A stretch of 64,000 bases of DNA from NCBI GenBank assembly GCA_905221615.1, contig CAJNDT010005001.1, forward strand, positions 551,001-615,000. Reading direction: 5' to 3'. Source of the stretch: Symbiodinium sp. CCMP2592 (Eukaryota > Sar > Dinophyceae > Suessiales > Symbiodiniaceae). Each line of letters starts with the position of its first letter. Within the stretch, counting starts at the first letter, position 1. Positions 30,580 to 41,365 of the stretch are shown here, in pieces. Under the pieces are notes generated by a model that ran no database searches, had not been told where the DNA came from, and saw only the letters and a program-made list of their open reading frames with translations. The position numbers and the translations under genes were made by a program.

Positions 30580-31985
30580 CCTGCCCACGACGAGATGTAG
30601 AATAGTGTACACCCAGAACTAGATGATTCCTACACTAAACTGCACCAATTTCTGACTGGAAAAAATGAACCGAGTTATAAGCACTCCGAAACCCACGCCG
30701 CCAAACCCTCCAGAACCTAAACCCTCAACCCTAAACCTTACACCTCTAAACCAGCAACCTAAACCCCAACATGTGCAACATGGCCTAAGCCCGATTTTAT
30801 TATAGATCCCTTATAGGTCCCTTTAAGAATCCTTTTAAAGGAACTGCCCCTAAACCCTACACCCTAAGATGGAACCAATGGAACCCTATTACAGGGCCCT
30901 TATACAACCCTTTAAGGATCCCTTAAAGGAACCCTATTCTAAATAGAAACCCTAAACCGTGAAACTGGCAACCCCTAAACCCTTAAACCCTTTTGCAACT
31001 GGCCTAACCCTTAAACCCTAAACCCTGAAACCCTTGATCCCTAAACCCACAACCTAAACCCCAACGCTTTTATAAAAGGAACCCTATAACCTAAGCCTTA
31101 AGCCCCACCATCTGCCCCTAAGCCTTTATAGAGCCCTTCCAGAACCCTTTTGGGATGCCTTTGAAGGAACCTAAACCCTACCATCTGCAACAAAGCCCCT
31201 ACCAGTACAAACCCTATTGTGCTATAGATCCCCTGTAGAACCCTTTAAACCACTCCTAAAGGAACCCTATTTAAGCCCTACCATCTGCAACATAGCTCGT
31301 ATAGAACCCTTTAAGGATCCCTTTAAAGGAACCTAAGCCCTACCATCTGCAACATAGCCCGTATAGAACCCTTTAAGGATCTTTTTGAAGGAACCTAAGC
31401 CCTACCATCTGCAACATAGCCCTTATAGAACCCTTTAAGGATCCCTTTAAAGGAACCTAAGCCCTACATCTGCAACATAGCCCTTATAGAACCCTTTAAG
31501 GATCCCTTTTAAGGAACCTAAGCCCTAGCATCTGCAACGCAAGCCGCGGGATCTCCCCGTACTTCGCCCAGCTCCCAGCAACGAAGGCCGCAAGCGCAGC
31601 GACGCAGGGGAAGGTCAGGATGCTAAGCCTCGGCTTAGGGTTTTAGAGCGTTTATTAAAGGCATCCATGAGGGTTCCTTTAATAATCTAAAGGGCTTTAG
31701 GGTTTAGGGTTTAAAGTTTTCGGGCTTGAGAGCTTTAGGGTTTAGGGCTTCAGGGTTTTAGGATTTATAGGGCTTTAGGGCGGGTTTAGGATTTAGTGTT
31801 TTTCGCTTCCTACTTAGCAAGGACGAGGCCGGCATTGCAGGGTTGTCTGATTTAGGGTTCCAGGGCTGAGTGTCACAGGGGGGCTTACCTTAACCCTGAA
31901 CAACCTACCTTTTTACTGCTCCTTACTATGCCATGCTTTCCTTATATATGTCCTTAAACAGGTAGGTTATTCGGGATTACGATAC
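30580..31985. other. Repeat-rich stretch without a clear gene
   Basis: Mostly CCCTAAA-like and TTTAAAGGAACC-type degenerate sequence. At about 31545-31613 both strands give plausible peptides (plus: ISPYFAQLPATKAASAATQG), so a real exon is possible but its strand is not clear. Confidence 0.4.
31265..31530. repeat. 62-base tandem repeat
   Basis: Four to five units containing CATCTGCAACATAGCCC, TATAGAACCCTTTAAGGATC and AAAGGAACCTAAGCCCTAC. More diverged units extend upstream to about 30890. Confidence 0.88.
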
Positions 31986-31988
31986 TGA

Positions 31989-32060
31989 CTAAACAGGCAC
32001 TATATCAGACCCAAGAGGCACTCCGATGTAGACCCGTGGATCGTTGACCTGGGACTTGTG
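31989..32060 (-). CDS. Coding exon, ends at TAG
   Basis: The minus frame reads QVNDPRVYIGVPLGSDIVPV and stops at TAG (31989-31991). It lies just below the MITE at 32070-32175. It could be the true last exon of the gene above, or a separate one. Confidence 0.35.
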   Translation of the reverse strand, partial: HKSQVNDPRVYIGVPLGSDIVPV

Positions 32061-32195
32061 CGCAGTAATGTAGGAACCTGCTTAAGAAACCTTGGGCCTT
32101 TATTAGGGTTCTGCACACGAATCCTAATATGTTGGGGGCTCTAGGGCCAGGGTTTCTTGATCAGGTTCCTGCATTAGGGGTTTAGGCCTAGATGT

Positions 32196-32532
32196 CTATG
32201 CTGAAATCGTTGTGGCGGTGTTGCTGCGATGATCCTGCCTTGTACTTTCGGGTCTCGTGAATATCTGGGGAACAATTTAAGGCATTGAAAACAAACACAC
32301 ACACACACACGCGGAGGGTCTGAGTCCCAACATACCCAAGTAAACCTGAGCTGCTAACCTTTTCGGAAGATAGGGAACGCTGATATAGTGCCTTAAACAC
32401 TAGGGTTCTTATTATAATAAGGACCCCGAAATAACGTACCCATAATTTTCGGCAACTCCCATATGGGCTACAGCTGGTGATCAAATCAACACCGACCCGA
32501 GTGGCGGAGCCGGGTGCATCGAAAGCCATCAC
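32196..32532 (-). CDS. Three-exon gene with a GT-repeat intron
   Basis: Minus exons are 32532-32472 (VMAFDAPGSATRVGVDLITS, with an in-frame ATG at 32527-32529), 32345-32311 (LLGYVGTQTLR) and 32264-32196 (TRPESTRQDHRSNTATTISA, then TAG). Phases 1 and 0 agree. The first intron is GTAGCC plus a MITE plus a short AGCTCAG end. The second (46 bases) starts with a GTGTGT microsatellite that provides the donor, then TTGTTCCCCAG. Product unknown. Confidence 0.5.
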
Positions 32533-32975
32533 CTGAGTTATCCAGCACCGGTGGCTTCAGCTTCACGCTGTGCAAGCTTCTGAAACTTAGTACCTTAGCC
32601 CAAAGAAGGTTAGCCTTTTCAAGTAAGGACCCTGAACTATGAAAATTATGGTATATTCCTTATTATGGGTAATACAGGATTTAAATCATCAACCGTAGAA
32701 TCGGGTTTCGGGGTCCATTGTAGTATCATAATCTAGGGAACTGATAGGAGTAACTGACTATTATGACTTGTCCGACCCTCATACTAACGGGGCACGCTTG
32801 CTGCCTTAGTAGCATGTTGCCCGCCTATGTCCGACTCCTCTCAAAGATCCCACCGCAGGATTATTCCACATTGCGCAGCAGGAGCCACAAGTTCTTTTTT
32901 AAAGTTGATATGCACCCTTTCTCCAAAGCAGCGCCGGCATTTTGCCCTCAACTTAGTGAAACTAGAACTTCCCAG

Positions 32976-33191
32976 AAGATGTAGAACTCACAGAGGTCGA
33001 CGTAGTCGTGCTCACCCCAGACAAAGGATCACCCTCCATCATCGGAACGACACCCGACATCAGTGCAGTCACAGAGCTAGTACCAGTGCTCTGTGACTAC
33101 AAGTTTAGGGTTTAGGGCTTCGGGATCTAAACCATGGCTGCCGCATGGCAGTCTGGACCAGACAAGTCCGTCCGTTTCGCCGGCTCCGTGT
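32976..33191 (+). CDS. Acidic coding exon followed by a small exon
   Basis: Exon 32976-33102 has acceptor CCCAG and reads DVELTEVDVVVLTPDKGSPS, then IIGTTPDISAVTELVPVLCD and Y. Its donor is AA|GTTTAG, where a two-unit telomere tract begins. The next exon 33152-33191 would read LDQTSPSVSPAPC in matching phase. Upstream, 32830-32960 is open in another plus frame (QRRHFALNL), so one more exon joins with uncertain phase. Looks like a beta/alpha segment of a soluble protein; family unknown. Confidence 0.45.
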
Positions 33192-33470
33192 GGTTTTTGG
33201 TTTTAGGGTTTAGGTCCAGGCTTTGGCCCGTTGGGTTTAGGTTTAGGTTTCAGCGAAATCATACACTTGATCGGCTGTCACCACGGCTAGGCTCCGTCAG
33301 TCAGCTGTTCAGCAGGATGGGCTCACAAGGACTTTAACAGCCATTTCCAGAACCTTCTTTTATATGTGTGCGTCAAATTCGGGAAACCTCCGCCCTTAAT
33401 CCTACTTATGGGAGCCCGAAGACACCCAAAGCGTAAACTCTGTCCACAGGAACCAAATGAACAGTTAAAC

Positions 33471-33540
33471 AGCAATCATGTGGTTCAAGTCCCTCTTTAG
33501 GGATGATCGGTGTTTGGTTCAAGCCCCTCTTCCGGATGAT
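33471..33540 (+). CDS. Small exon with internal repeat
   Basis: Reads MWFKSLFRDDRCLVQAPLPD, then DR, before GTTTCT. The DNA contains a near-direct repeat (TGGTTCAAG...CCTCTT) so the coding nature is uncertain. Confidence 0.28.
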
Positions 33541-33914
33541 AGGTTTCTACAGGCCCTAAACCCCAAAAGCCCCATGCCGTAGATAATGGCCGCTCTACTA
33601 TTGGTTCAAAAGTAAAGCGGCCATTGTCTACCTTAACCTATTTGCAGGGTCACTACAAATTCCATATTAGGGTTTATAATAAGAGTAGCTTTCGGCATTT
33701 GAAGGGCCTTTTGATGGTCACCCCGTCCTCAAGGTCTGTAAGCCCCGCGCGAGCATCGGCGCACCAGGGAGAATAAACATACCAGACCTCGGGCTCGCAT
33801 ATTGATTCTCTCTTATGTAGGGGACTTAATAATTAGAAGAGGGTTTTGGGGGTTCCTTATTATAGTGTCATATACCCCCAAGCCCAATTCTAATTATTCA
33901 GGTCTCTACATTAG

Positions 33915-34018
33915 CCTCTCCGCGCGAGGCACATCCCGAGCACAAGATGTGAGACATGTATCAAAGCACCAACCTACACGGCCAGCACTCTCCACATGGT
34001 CCGTCCGTGTGTGTGTGT

Positions 34019-34061
<43 letters not shown>

Positions 34062-34092
34062 TGTGTGGGTGTGTGTGTGTGTGGGGTGTGTG

Positions 34093-34132
<40 letters not shown>

Positions 34133-34234
34133 CTGTGCCTGTGCCTGTGCTAGAAGACCGACTGAGTCAGGCAGTAGCAGTGGTGCGGGGTAGATCCTCC
34201 GAACCCTGTGCATACTACCTAGACCCCCCCCCAA
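33915..34234 (+). CDS. Two exons joined across a GT microsatellite
   Basis: Exon 33915-34006 begins right after a MITE end (ACATTAG) and reads [20 protein letters not shown], then TRPALSTW. Exon 34154-34234 reads [20 protein letters not shown], then [13 protein letters not shown] until GTACCC is reached. Phase 1 matches. The whole intron, 34007-34153, is GT-repeat DNA with a GTGCTAG end. A read-through frame with a Val-Cys repeat also exists but is implausible as protein. Confidence 0.45.
34007..34131. repeat. GT microsatellite
   Basis: Long GT run with GGGT interruptions. It appears to be an intron body (see the flanking exons). Confidence 0.95.
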
Positions 34235-34376
34235 GTACCCTGTACAATAATCCACATGCCCACTATGAAAGACCATAAGGGCTCTATTAGAGGGCCTTGG
34301 GGGGTCCCAAACCCTCATTCCACATCGGGCCGCTCTAGGGAACCCTCTAGGGAACCCCATGTTGGCTTTCGAAATG

Positions 34377-34971
34377 CCCCTCATGAGACGGTGAAGGTTG
34401 TAGTAACCTGCTTCAAGTTTACGAAAAGGCTGGATGGCTGCGGAGGTAAGGTCGCAACTAGCTCACTGAAGTTTAAGCAGAGGAGCTTTGCAGAGATGCT
34501 CGCAAGCATTCATCATCCAGCAGCAGAGTGCAGGGGCCACGAGCTCGCAGGGGCCACGAGCTCCCAGGAAGTCAGTAACCAGCCCCACACATGATAAACT
34601 AGGCCTCCACCCTTCACGGTATCCTCAAAAGATGCTCACCACTTCGCCCTAACTACATCCCCCATAAGACCCACAACCATGCACGCTACACCGTCGCGAT
34701 AGAAAACGATGACCGGCTCATCCGAAACCCTTTTAAAGTTATGCACACTGACGGCCGATTCAAGCCGAAAGCCAGTTGAATTCTAGACCCAAGAGTAGCC
34801 TAGGAATAAAAAGGGTACCCTTTTTGGGTTAAAGGGGGGTATAAGGGAACCTAAACCCTAAAAAAAAGGGAATCAGGGCCTACTCTGGGTCCTAGAATTT
34901 AAGCACCTCGGACCTCGAACCCGAAGAGTATCAAATGCGTCGCCAGTGGCAGCAGCGCGATCACCCCCCAG
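34377..34971 (+). CDS. Three exons; one intron is a whole MITE
   Basis: Segment 34377-34594 reads KVVVTCFKFTKRLDGCGG and SSLKFKQRSFAEMLASIHHP, with a consensus GTAAGG donor inside. Exon 34603-34774 has acceptor CTAG|G and reads STLHGILKRCSPLRPNYIPH, then NHARYTVAIENDDRLIRNPF and KVMHTDGRFKPKA. Exon 34904-34971 reads PRTSNPKSIKCVASGSSAIT before GTAACC. The last join is in phase 1 and spans only the element at 34783-34895. The first join is unresolved. The product is probably a soluble, basic protein; no family recognised. Confidence 0.52.
34783..34895. mobile_element. CTAG-type MITE acting as an intron
   Basis: Begins CTAGACCCAAGAG and ends ACTCTGGGTCCTAG. AATT occurs on both sides (34779-34782 and 34896-34899). 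The proposed intron 34775-34903 is GTTG, AATT, element, AATT, TAAG and nothing else. Other copies: 5590-5701 (AAAA repeated), 13735-13847 (GAGT repeated), 28057-28170, 29656-29767 and 47821-47931. Diverged relatives are near 29085-29172 and 50868-50990. Confidence 0.8.
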
Positions 34972-35146
34972 GTAACCGCCAGGCACCACAACAGCGCGTA
35001 CCTCGGCTCGGGTTAGTGGACTTGTGCGCTTGTTATAATTTTTAATAACAAAGAATTCAAAAATTAATTCCACGTACCCCTAAGTTACCCAAGGGGTGTG
35101 TGCGCGTTTGTTTAAACTGTGGGCTGAAGTGCAGGGGACCTACCAG

Positions 35147-35282
35147 TACTTGGAGGGTCAGGGGACTTAGTAACTGGTTATTTTAGGGACTTATAAGTAC
35201 CATAACCCCAATTAGGGTCCCTTTTAGGGTACTTATAAGTCTACTTACTACCTACTTACTAAGTCCCCCGACCCTCCAAGTA
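35147..35282. mobile_element. MITE family, arms TACTTGGAGGGTCGGGGGAC
   Basis: Palindrome with ACTTAGTAA inner arms. Other copies are 38851-38996 (opposite orientation) and 45975-46110. It is a sister of the GGCCCTTTTGAC and CATGGGACTTAG families, which share TTGGAGG ends and ACTTAGTAAGT. Confidence 0.75.
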
Positions 35283-35654
35283 TATACTACCCCAAACGCC
35301 ACAGATCCTAGATGCCCTACTTACGCGCGGGGCTTAAAGGATCCAAGAAACTAAGCCCAATGTCCCCCAAAAAACTACTGCACCTGAAGTTTCCGAAGCC
35401 TACCTTAACCCTGAATATCCTACCTTTTTAGGGTTCCTTATTCTGATTTCCTTATATAAGTCCTTAAAAAGGTAGGTCCTCCATGGTTAAGGTTAACCCT
35501 ACATCGCCTGCATCCCTGAGATGGTTCTGCTGAGATCAAATTGTGGCGGCTTTGCCCTTACTGTACTAAATCATCGTTTCCTACCCTGTTGTGTTCACAC
35601 CCTACACTACCCGCCGCACTAACAACTATTTCCTGCAAGCCCGCCGAAATCATC

Positions 35655-35695
35655 CCCGCCTTTTGCAACTGCGAGAGCTGTGTCTGTGTGTAGTA
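35655..35695 (+). CDS. Small exon candidate, cysteine-rich
   Basis: After a good acceptor (ATTTCCTGCAAG) the plus frame reads PAEIIPAFCNCESCV before GTGTGT. Two other plus frames are open here, so the frame is uncertain. Confidence 0.3.
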
Positions 35696-35841
35696 GAGCT
35701 AGGTTTTTCGGCTTAGGGTTTCGTGTGTGTGAGTGTCCGCGTGTGAGTTGAGCACAAAGGCTCCGTCTGAGCCTTTGTGTGTTGAGCGGACTGACTGTGA
35801 AGCTTCGACAATGCTTTACTCGTTGTTTCCGTCTCTCTCTC

Positions 35842-35878
<37 letters not shown>

Positions 35879-35900
35879 TTCTTTTTCTCTTTCTCTTAAG

Positions 35901-35964
35901 CAGTCAACATGTGAGAGTAGTACGAAGCTCAAAGGTGACAGTAGTGATAACAACACGTCCTCCT
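35901..35964 (+). CDS. Exon behind a CT-repeat polypyrimidine tract
   Basis: The CT microsatellite at 35829-35895 ends in CTCTTAAG, a near-ideal acceptor. The exon reads STCESSTKLKGDSSDNNTSS and ends at a consensus GTAAGT donor. Upstream, 35733-35820 is open in the same frame (CELSTKAPSEPLCVERTDCE) and is likely the previous exon. A later plus frame at about 35988-36150 (FDAEGKGWLVGSEALNVGRM) may continue the gene up to the MITE at 36155. Confidence 0.45.
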
Positions 35965-36502
35965 GTAAGTGTATGTGTTAAACACACTTGTCCAACGTCC
36001 TTTGGCATCGGCGGGGTGGGGGAGCCTCGTTTGATGCTGAGGGGAAGGGATGGTTAGTAGGTAGTGAAGCCCTGAATGTCGGGCGCATGCCCCTTACAGC
36101 CAAGGGCAAGGAGAAAAATCTCAAGGGCGGTGGTCCCGATCCCGTACTGTTACGTGGATACTTTCCCAACTCATAATAACGTTTTCTAATGTAGAAACCT
36201 AACATTCTATGCGCTACATAGGTACGAAGGACCCTTTGGGTTTCCGGCCTTGCGGCCACCGGAACCCTCGAAATCCTGAACTCGAAGCCCCTTCATGCGA
36301 CATGTTCCAGCACGTAAGCCACCCAAAACCAAAACACCTCCAAAACTCCAAATCCTAAATCCCCAATGCCAAAACACTAAACTTCCCCAAACCCGAAACC
36401 TTGAAAACACCACAACCTGAACCCTAAACTCTGGACATTTAAGCCCGCGGTACCTGTAGCCCTGTTTCGATTTCCCTAAGCATTCGCTCAAAAAGATAGG
36501 TT

Positions 36503-36682
36503 TTAAGTTAGGACATGTAGCCCGACAAATACATTGTGGCAGAATGATACATAATCGGGTAGAGCCCGTATGCAATACGGGGCATGCTCCCCCAGGACCT
36601 TAAATAGCTTCTGAAGGCAGAGATGCATGGGCGTGGAGACCGGCTCCGAGACATTGATGATGCGGCCCTGGACCACAGCTGC
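36503..36682 (-). CDS. 60-codon 3' exon, convincing composition
   Basis: The minus frame opens at GAG|GCA and runs to TAA (36503-36505): VVQGRIINVSEPVSTPMHLC, then LQKLFKVLGEHAPYCIRALP and DYVSFCHNVFVGLHVLT. It lacks an ATG at the start, as expected of an internal or final exon. Two other minus frames are also open over part of it, but this one has the best residue pattern (amphipathic helix, then Cys/His-containing segment). I do not recognise it. Confidence 0.52.
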   Translation of the reverse strand, partial: AAVVQGRIINVSEPVSTPMHLCLQKLFKVLGEHAPYCIRALPDYVSFCHNVFVGLHVLT

Positions 36683-36806
36683 CTCAATTCTTTAGGGTGG
36701 GGAATGCAAGGTTGTCGAAGGCGATGATTAGGAGCCTTCATTTGTAGAATGGGGTGTTGGGGAAGTTTTGGGGGGACATTATACTGTATAGTCTATGACG
36801 ACTGAC

Positions 36807-36905
36807 CGATTCTTCCACGTCTGCCTTCGCTATTGAATGCTGCTTGTAACGGGCCGCTCGGACAATGCAGCTGTTTGGGGCTTAGCAGTTCTGCGCTCAG
36901 CAACA
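36807..36905 (-). CDS. 33-codon exon
   Basis: The minus frame reads VLLSAELLSPKQLHCPSGPL, then QAAFNSEGRRGRI, before a GTCAGT donor. The acceptor would be CAAAG at 36906-36910. It lies upstream of, and on the same strand as, the exon at 36503-36682; the join is not resolved. Confidence 0.42.
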
Positions 36906-38127
36906 CTTTGCCCAATAAACCGACTAAGCCCTAAACCCTAAGCGCCTTGCTATGTTGCAACTGGGCTTGGGGACTAGCTACCCAGAGGCTCCATGGTAGT
37001 TCCTTTTTGGGATTACCTTATAGGATTCTATATATGAACCCCAAAAAAGCGGACCCCGACCTTCCAAAAGCCCCTAAATTGAGGAAGATACCTTAAATCC
37101 TGTTAGGGGCCCTAATATGAGTTAAGGTATATTCCTTAATTAAAGGATTTTGGAAGTTCTGCGTGGGGGGGGGTGCCCTAAAGCCTCAAACCTAAACCCT
37201 TGACCGGAAGCCCTACGCCCCCAAGCCCTCACCCATGCTTCATGATCAGCAGATTTAAGGTTCAGGATCTATCCCTGGGCATCAAAATAGCCCCAAAGCC
37301 TTATCTAATATGGTCTTTGGGCCCGAAAGCATTAATATATGAGTCCTTAGATGCCTAGGGTATGGGGTTTAGGGTTTAGGGCTTTTTCTCTGGGGATAGG
37401 TTTAGGATCTATGGGGTTTTGGGTTCATGGCTTAGGCTTATATGGGGCTATTTTAGGATATGGGTTTAGGATCTATGGGGTTTAGGGTTCAGGGCGTAGG
37501 ACCTATGATGGGGATATAGGGTAGAGGGACATGTTTGGTTTAGCTTCTTCGGAGGGCTCTTTTCCGTCTGCACGTGGCTACGAGCTGCGGAAGCCTCCCT
37601 GAGGCGTGGCTTAGTTTAGAGTTTTTAGGGTTTAGGCTCTATGGGGATATGGGGAAAGGGGCCTAATTTTGGTTCGGTATAGCAAAATAAGGAGTACCTT
37701 ATGTTGGGCTCCTTGAAATAATGATCCTACTATTTAGGGTACTATATATTAGGATCCCATACTTTCGGAAACTCCCATATGGGAATTTCCGAAAACAAAG
37801 GACCCTCATATAGTACCTAAATAGTAGGGTCCTTATTACCAAGACCCCAAAATAAGGTACCCCTAATTTTGGGAAACTCTAAACTCTTACAGTAACCCTT
37901 CAGGAATCCTTATAGTAACCCTGAAAGGGATCCCTTCCGATCCAAACTTTGGCGATCTCAATTATTCTTGTTAGTATTGTTATGACTATGATTATTAATC
38001 TTAGTAGTATTATGAAGACTATTAATACAATTATTAGTCATATTCTGAACATTTTTCATTACTCAAATTATATTGTCGTCTTCGGGCTTTCAAAGCGGCC
38101 CCTCCACACAGAGCCCAAGCCCTAAAC

Positions 38128-38676
38128 TCCTCGACATCCTCCCTCCCTCTTTCCCTCCGTGCCGGCACCTGGATGACATTGCCCTCCTGATTTCGAGGCA
38201 TGCGATGGGCTTAATCTAATAGAAAAACTCGCATAGTCCCTCAAAAAAACTCATACCTATATAAGCTCTTACAGCATAAACCCTTTATGGCTCTAATGTA
38301 GCGCAACCCTCAACTTGGAGCCTGTTTTGCACTTCTGGGGCCCGTGTGCTCTGTGAGGCGGAGTGGTGCACGCACATAGGATGTGAAGGAAAGGGCCGAA
38401 GGGCTAAGGGCCCATGTACAAATAGTATATACATTAGCCCCAATGTACCCAAAAACGGTACGTTAAAGCCAAAGTATATACTATTTGGGTACACGGACCC
38501 TTAGGGTGAAGGGCTAAGGAGGTTGAGATTTTCTGACCTGGGCCTAGACGTCAACCTCGGGATTCAATCATTCTGGTGAGCGGGCTGGGGGATTTGGATG
38601 GTTCTCGAAGCTAGGGCCCCTCCATGACGTCCAGAGAGTAGGGGTGCCGTACTCGTTTGGAGAGTTGCAGAGTGAC
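38128..38676 (-). CDS. Three minus-strand coding segments
   Basis: 38676-38620 follows TTTTTAGATAG|G and reads VTLQLSKRVRHPYSLDVME. 38400-38285 reads HHSASQSTRAPEVQNRLQVE, then GCATLEP and TAG. 38186-38128 reads EGNVIQVPARRERGREDVEE and ends at GTTTAGGG. Between the first two lies the MITE at 38405-38508. They may not all belong to one gene, since the second ends in a stop. Confidence 0.4.
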
Positions 38677-40805
38677 CTATCTAAAAAACAACTACCCGTT
38701 TGGCTCTTAGCCTAAATATCCAAACCTTAGAAGGGGCCCCCACCCTGTAATGGTGGTATAATAGGAATATAATAGGGCCCTTATATATAATCCTTCTAGT
38801 CACTATTACAGGCTGGGGGCAGCCTTGTAATCCAAACCATTCAAGCACCGTACTTGGAGGGTCGGGGGACTTAGTAAGTAGGTAGTAAGTAGACTTATAA
38901 GTACCCTAAAAGGGACCCTATTTGGGGTTATGGTACTTATAAGTCCCTAAAATAACCAGTTACTACGTCCACCGACCCTCCAAGTACGGGCTCTGCGAAA
39001 TGGGAGTTTCCGAAAATAGGGGGTACCTCATTTTGGGGTCCTTATAATAAGGATCCTAGTATTTAGGGTAGTATATTCGGGCCCCCTATTTTCGGAAACC
39101 CCCAAATGGAACTTGGCAGGTTTCTGGTAGACCAGGGTTCAGACCGCTCGGAGAGGCAGGGTTTAGGGTTGAGGGTTTTGGGTTAAGATTTGAGTGTTTA
39201 GGGTTAAGGGTTGAGGGTTAAGGGTTGAGGATTTAGGGTTAAGAGTTGAGGGTCTGAACCCAGGGGTTGAAACCCTCAAAAAGTGCCCAAAGTCTCAAAA
39301 CAAGAACTTAATAAAACCCCTTAGGCTTATAGTAAACCCCATAAAGTTGGAAACCGGATCAAGGCCAAATAGTGCTGGGATTCCCTATACATTACTCTTA
39401 AGGAGTGAGGCTATTAGGTTTCCAACTTTTGGGCTTCTACTGTACTTGGAGGCCCTTTTGACTTTGTAACTAGGATTAGTAAGGTGGGTTATGGGGATTA
39501 TAATAGGGTTTCTAGGGGATACTAAGTAGACTTACTAAGTCAAAAGGGCCTCCAAGTAGGGGTTTAGGGGTTTGAGGAGATTCCTTGGGCTGTGTCCGCA
39601 CCCAGATGTTGCAAAGACATCTCAGTTGGTTCTAGGTGCCCCAGTAGCCCCTTTAAAAATAGCCCTCAAAAATAAGGGTACCATTTGTTGAAGTATATAT
39701 ATATATAAGCCCAAAAAGACAAACAATGAAAGCGGGCTCTACTGGGAGACTTTATGCTCAAGAATAGAGCTGACGCTATGAAAGGGGGCCTCTGGCATGA
39801 TTGAGGCATTATGTTACGCACACCTTCAGACAGTATGACATAAGTAATGCATGAAAGGCAATCTTAGGTTTTTTAGACGTTATCTTTTGAGAAAGACGCC
39901 GCCCAGAAAAGCAAAAGTCTACTACTGGGGGTACCTCATGTAACAACCCTCAAACTCCTAAAAGCATACCAGACCATTTAGGCTATATAGAGCCCTGTAT
40001 TCATCCCGAAACAAAAACCGTAGAAGACCGTACAGAACATGATCTAGACCCCGATCCCTAGCTAAACCCTAAAGGCCCTAAGCAAGCCCAAGCAGAGCTC
40101 CAACAAGCCTGTTAACCCTCAGGGTCCATGTGCCCGAATAGTATATAGAAACATTGGCCCCGTCGTATTTAAATAGGGACTACTTTAAAGCGAAAAAAGT
40201 ATATACGAGTATCGCACATGGACCGACGGAGTAAACCCTCAAAAAGCACGATGTGGGTAGTTGTGGAAATTATAGTCCTTCCGGGAAATCCGATATAATT
40301 TTACTTTGAAGATGCACCCTCAACACTTTGGAACACAAAAACTGACCTCAGGTCTCTATAGCCACGCATGCTTAGGGGCTGAGTACCCTAGCCCAAAAAA
40401 GGTTAACCTTTTCCCAAAAGCTTAAAAGTTACCTACGCAGGCACTAAGTTGGTGTTGCTGCACCCTAGACCGGAAACCAAAAAAACGGACCCTAGTCTTG
40501 ACCACCACACTAATACCTAAACCCTGCACTGTATAGACCTTAAACCCTTATAAACCCTAAACCCTGAACGCTATAAACCCTAAACTCTGAACCCTAAATT
40601 CCGAAAACCCTATGAACCCTAATCAAATTTCTAAATCCCAAACACTGAACCCTAGAAGCCCTACCTTGACCCTGAATAACCTACCTTTTTAGGGTTCCTT
40701 ATTCTGATTTCCTTATACAAGTCCTTAAAAAGATAGATCCTTCAGGGTTAAGGTACACCCAAAATCCCCTAAACCCTAAACCCTAATCAAAAGCCAACAT
40801 CCCAG

Positions 40806-40886
40806 CGCCTCCAGGCTACCGTCCGGTTCCGTGAGAAGCGCATCGACGGTGCCAACAGGGACCATGGCGTCTCTCTACGGCTTTGG
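40806..40886 (+). CDS. 27-codon exon before a MITE intron
   Basis: Acceptor ATCCCAG, donor TGG|GTATAG. Reads RLQATVRFREKRIDGANRDH, then GVSLRLW, phase 0 both ends. The donor is 12 bases before the MITE at 40899-40991, and a telomere-like tract follows. The next exon starts at 41076 in phase 0 (GPELEPQWRAYSCQAP). Confidence 0.5.
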
Positions 40887-41075
40887 GTATAGAGTCTATA
40901 CCCTAAGGCTCCAAAGTAGTTCCTTTTTGGGGTTCATATATAGAATCCTATAAGGTAATCCCCAAAAGGAACTACTATGGAGCCTCTGGGTGGTTTAGGG
41001 TTTAGAGTTTATAGGGTGCAGTTTAGGGCCTAGGGTTTAGGAGTCCAGGGTTTTGGCGGGAGTTTCGGATTGAAG

Positions 41076-41365
41076 GGGCCCGAATTAGAACCTCAATGGA
41101 GGGCTTATTCATGTCAAGCCCCAAAGGGCTTAGGGTTTAGGGTTTAGGGGTTTAGGGTTGTTCATGTCAAGCCCCAACACAGTATCCACAAGTTTCAGAG
41201 TCAAGTTGGTGAGCCGGGTTGCAACCTCTGGCTGGAGACCACCGGCTGATTGCAAGCAGGCGAGAGGAGTGACTCGAAGCGTGGGGCAGCCCAAAAAGAG
41301 CCAACAAATGACGAATGAACGGCTTGCAGTTCCGAAACCTTGATCAACGGCTTCCTTCAGCATAA
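41076..41365. CDS. Coding region split by a telomere insertion; strand of second part unclear
   Basis: Plus frame 41076-41124 reads GPELEPQWRAYSCQAP. The telomere insertion 41125-41160 with its 17-base duplication follows. After it, plus frames read HKFQSQVGEPGCNLWLETT or SRVATSGWRPPADCKQARGV, while the minus strand reads AGGLQPEVATRLTNLTLKLV. Joining the empty-site sequence keeps the first plus frame open (APTQYPQVSESS before GTGAGC). I favour plus, from the neighbours. Confidence 0.35.
41108..41177 (+). repeat. Telomere-repeat insertion with exact 17-base duplication
   Basis: TTCATGTCAAGCCCCAA is present at 41108-41124 and 41161-41177. The 36 bases between are TTAGGGTTTAGGG-type repeat. 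Confidence 0.9.

Noticed and set aside
33974-34384. Val-Cys or Thr-His repeat frames
   Set aside because: GT microsatellite. A spliced reading that skips it gives a better protein in matching phase.
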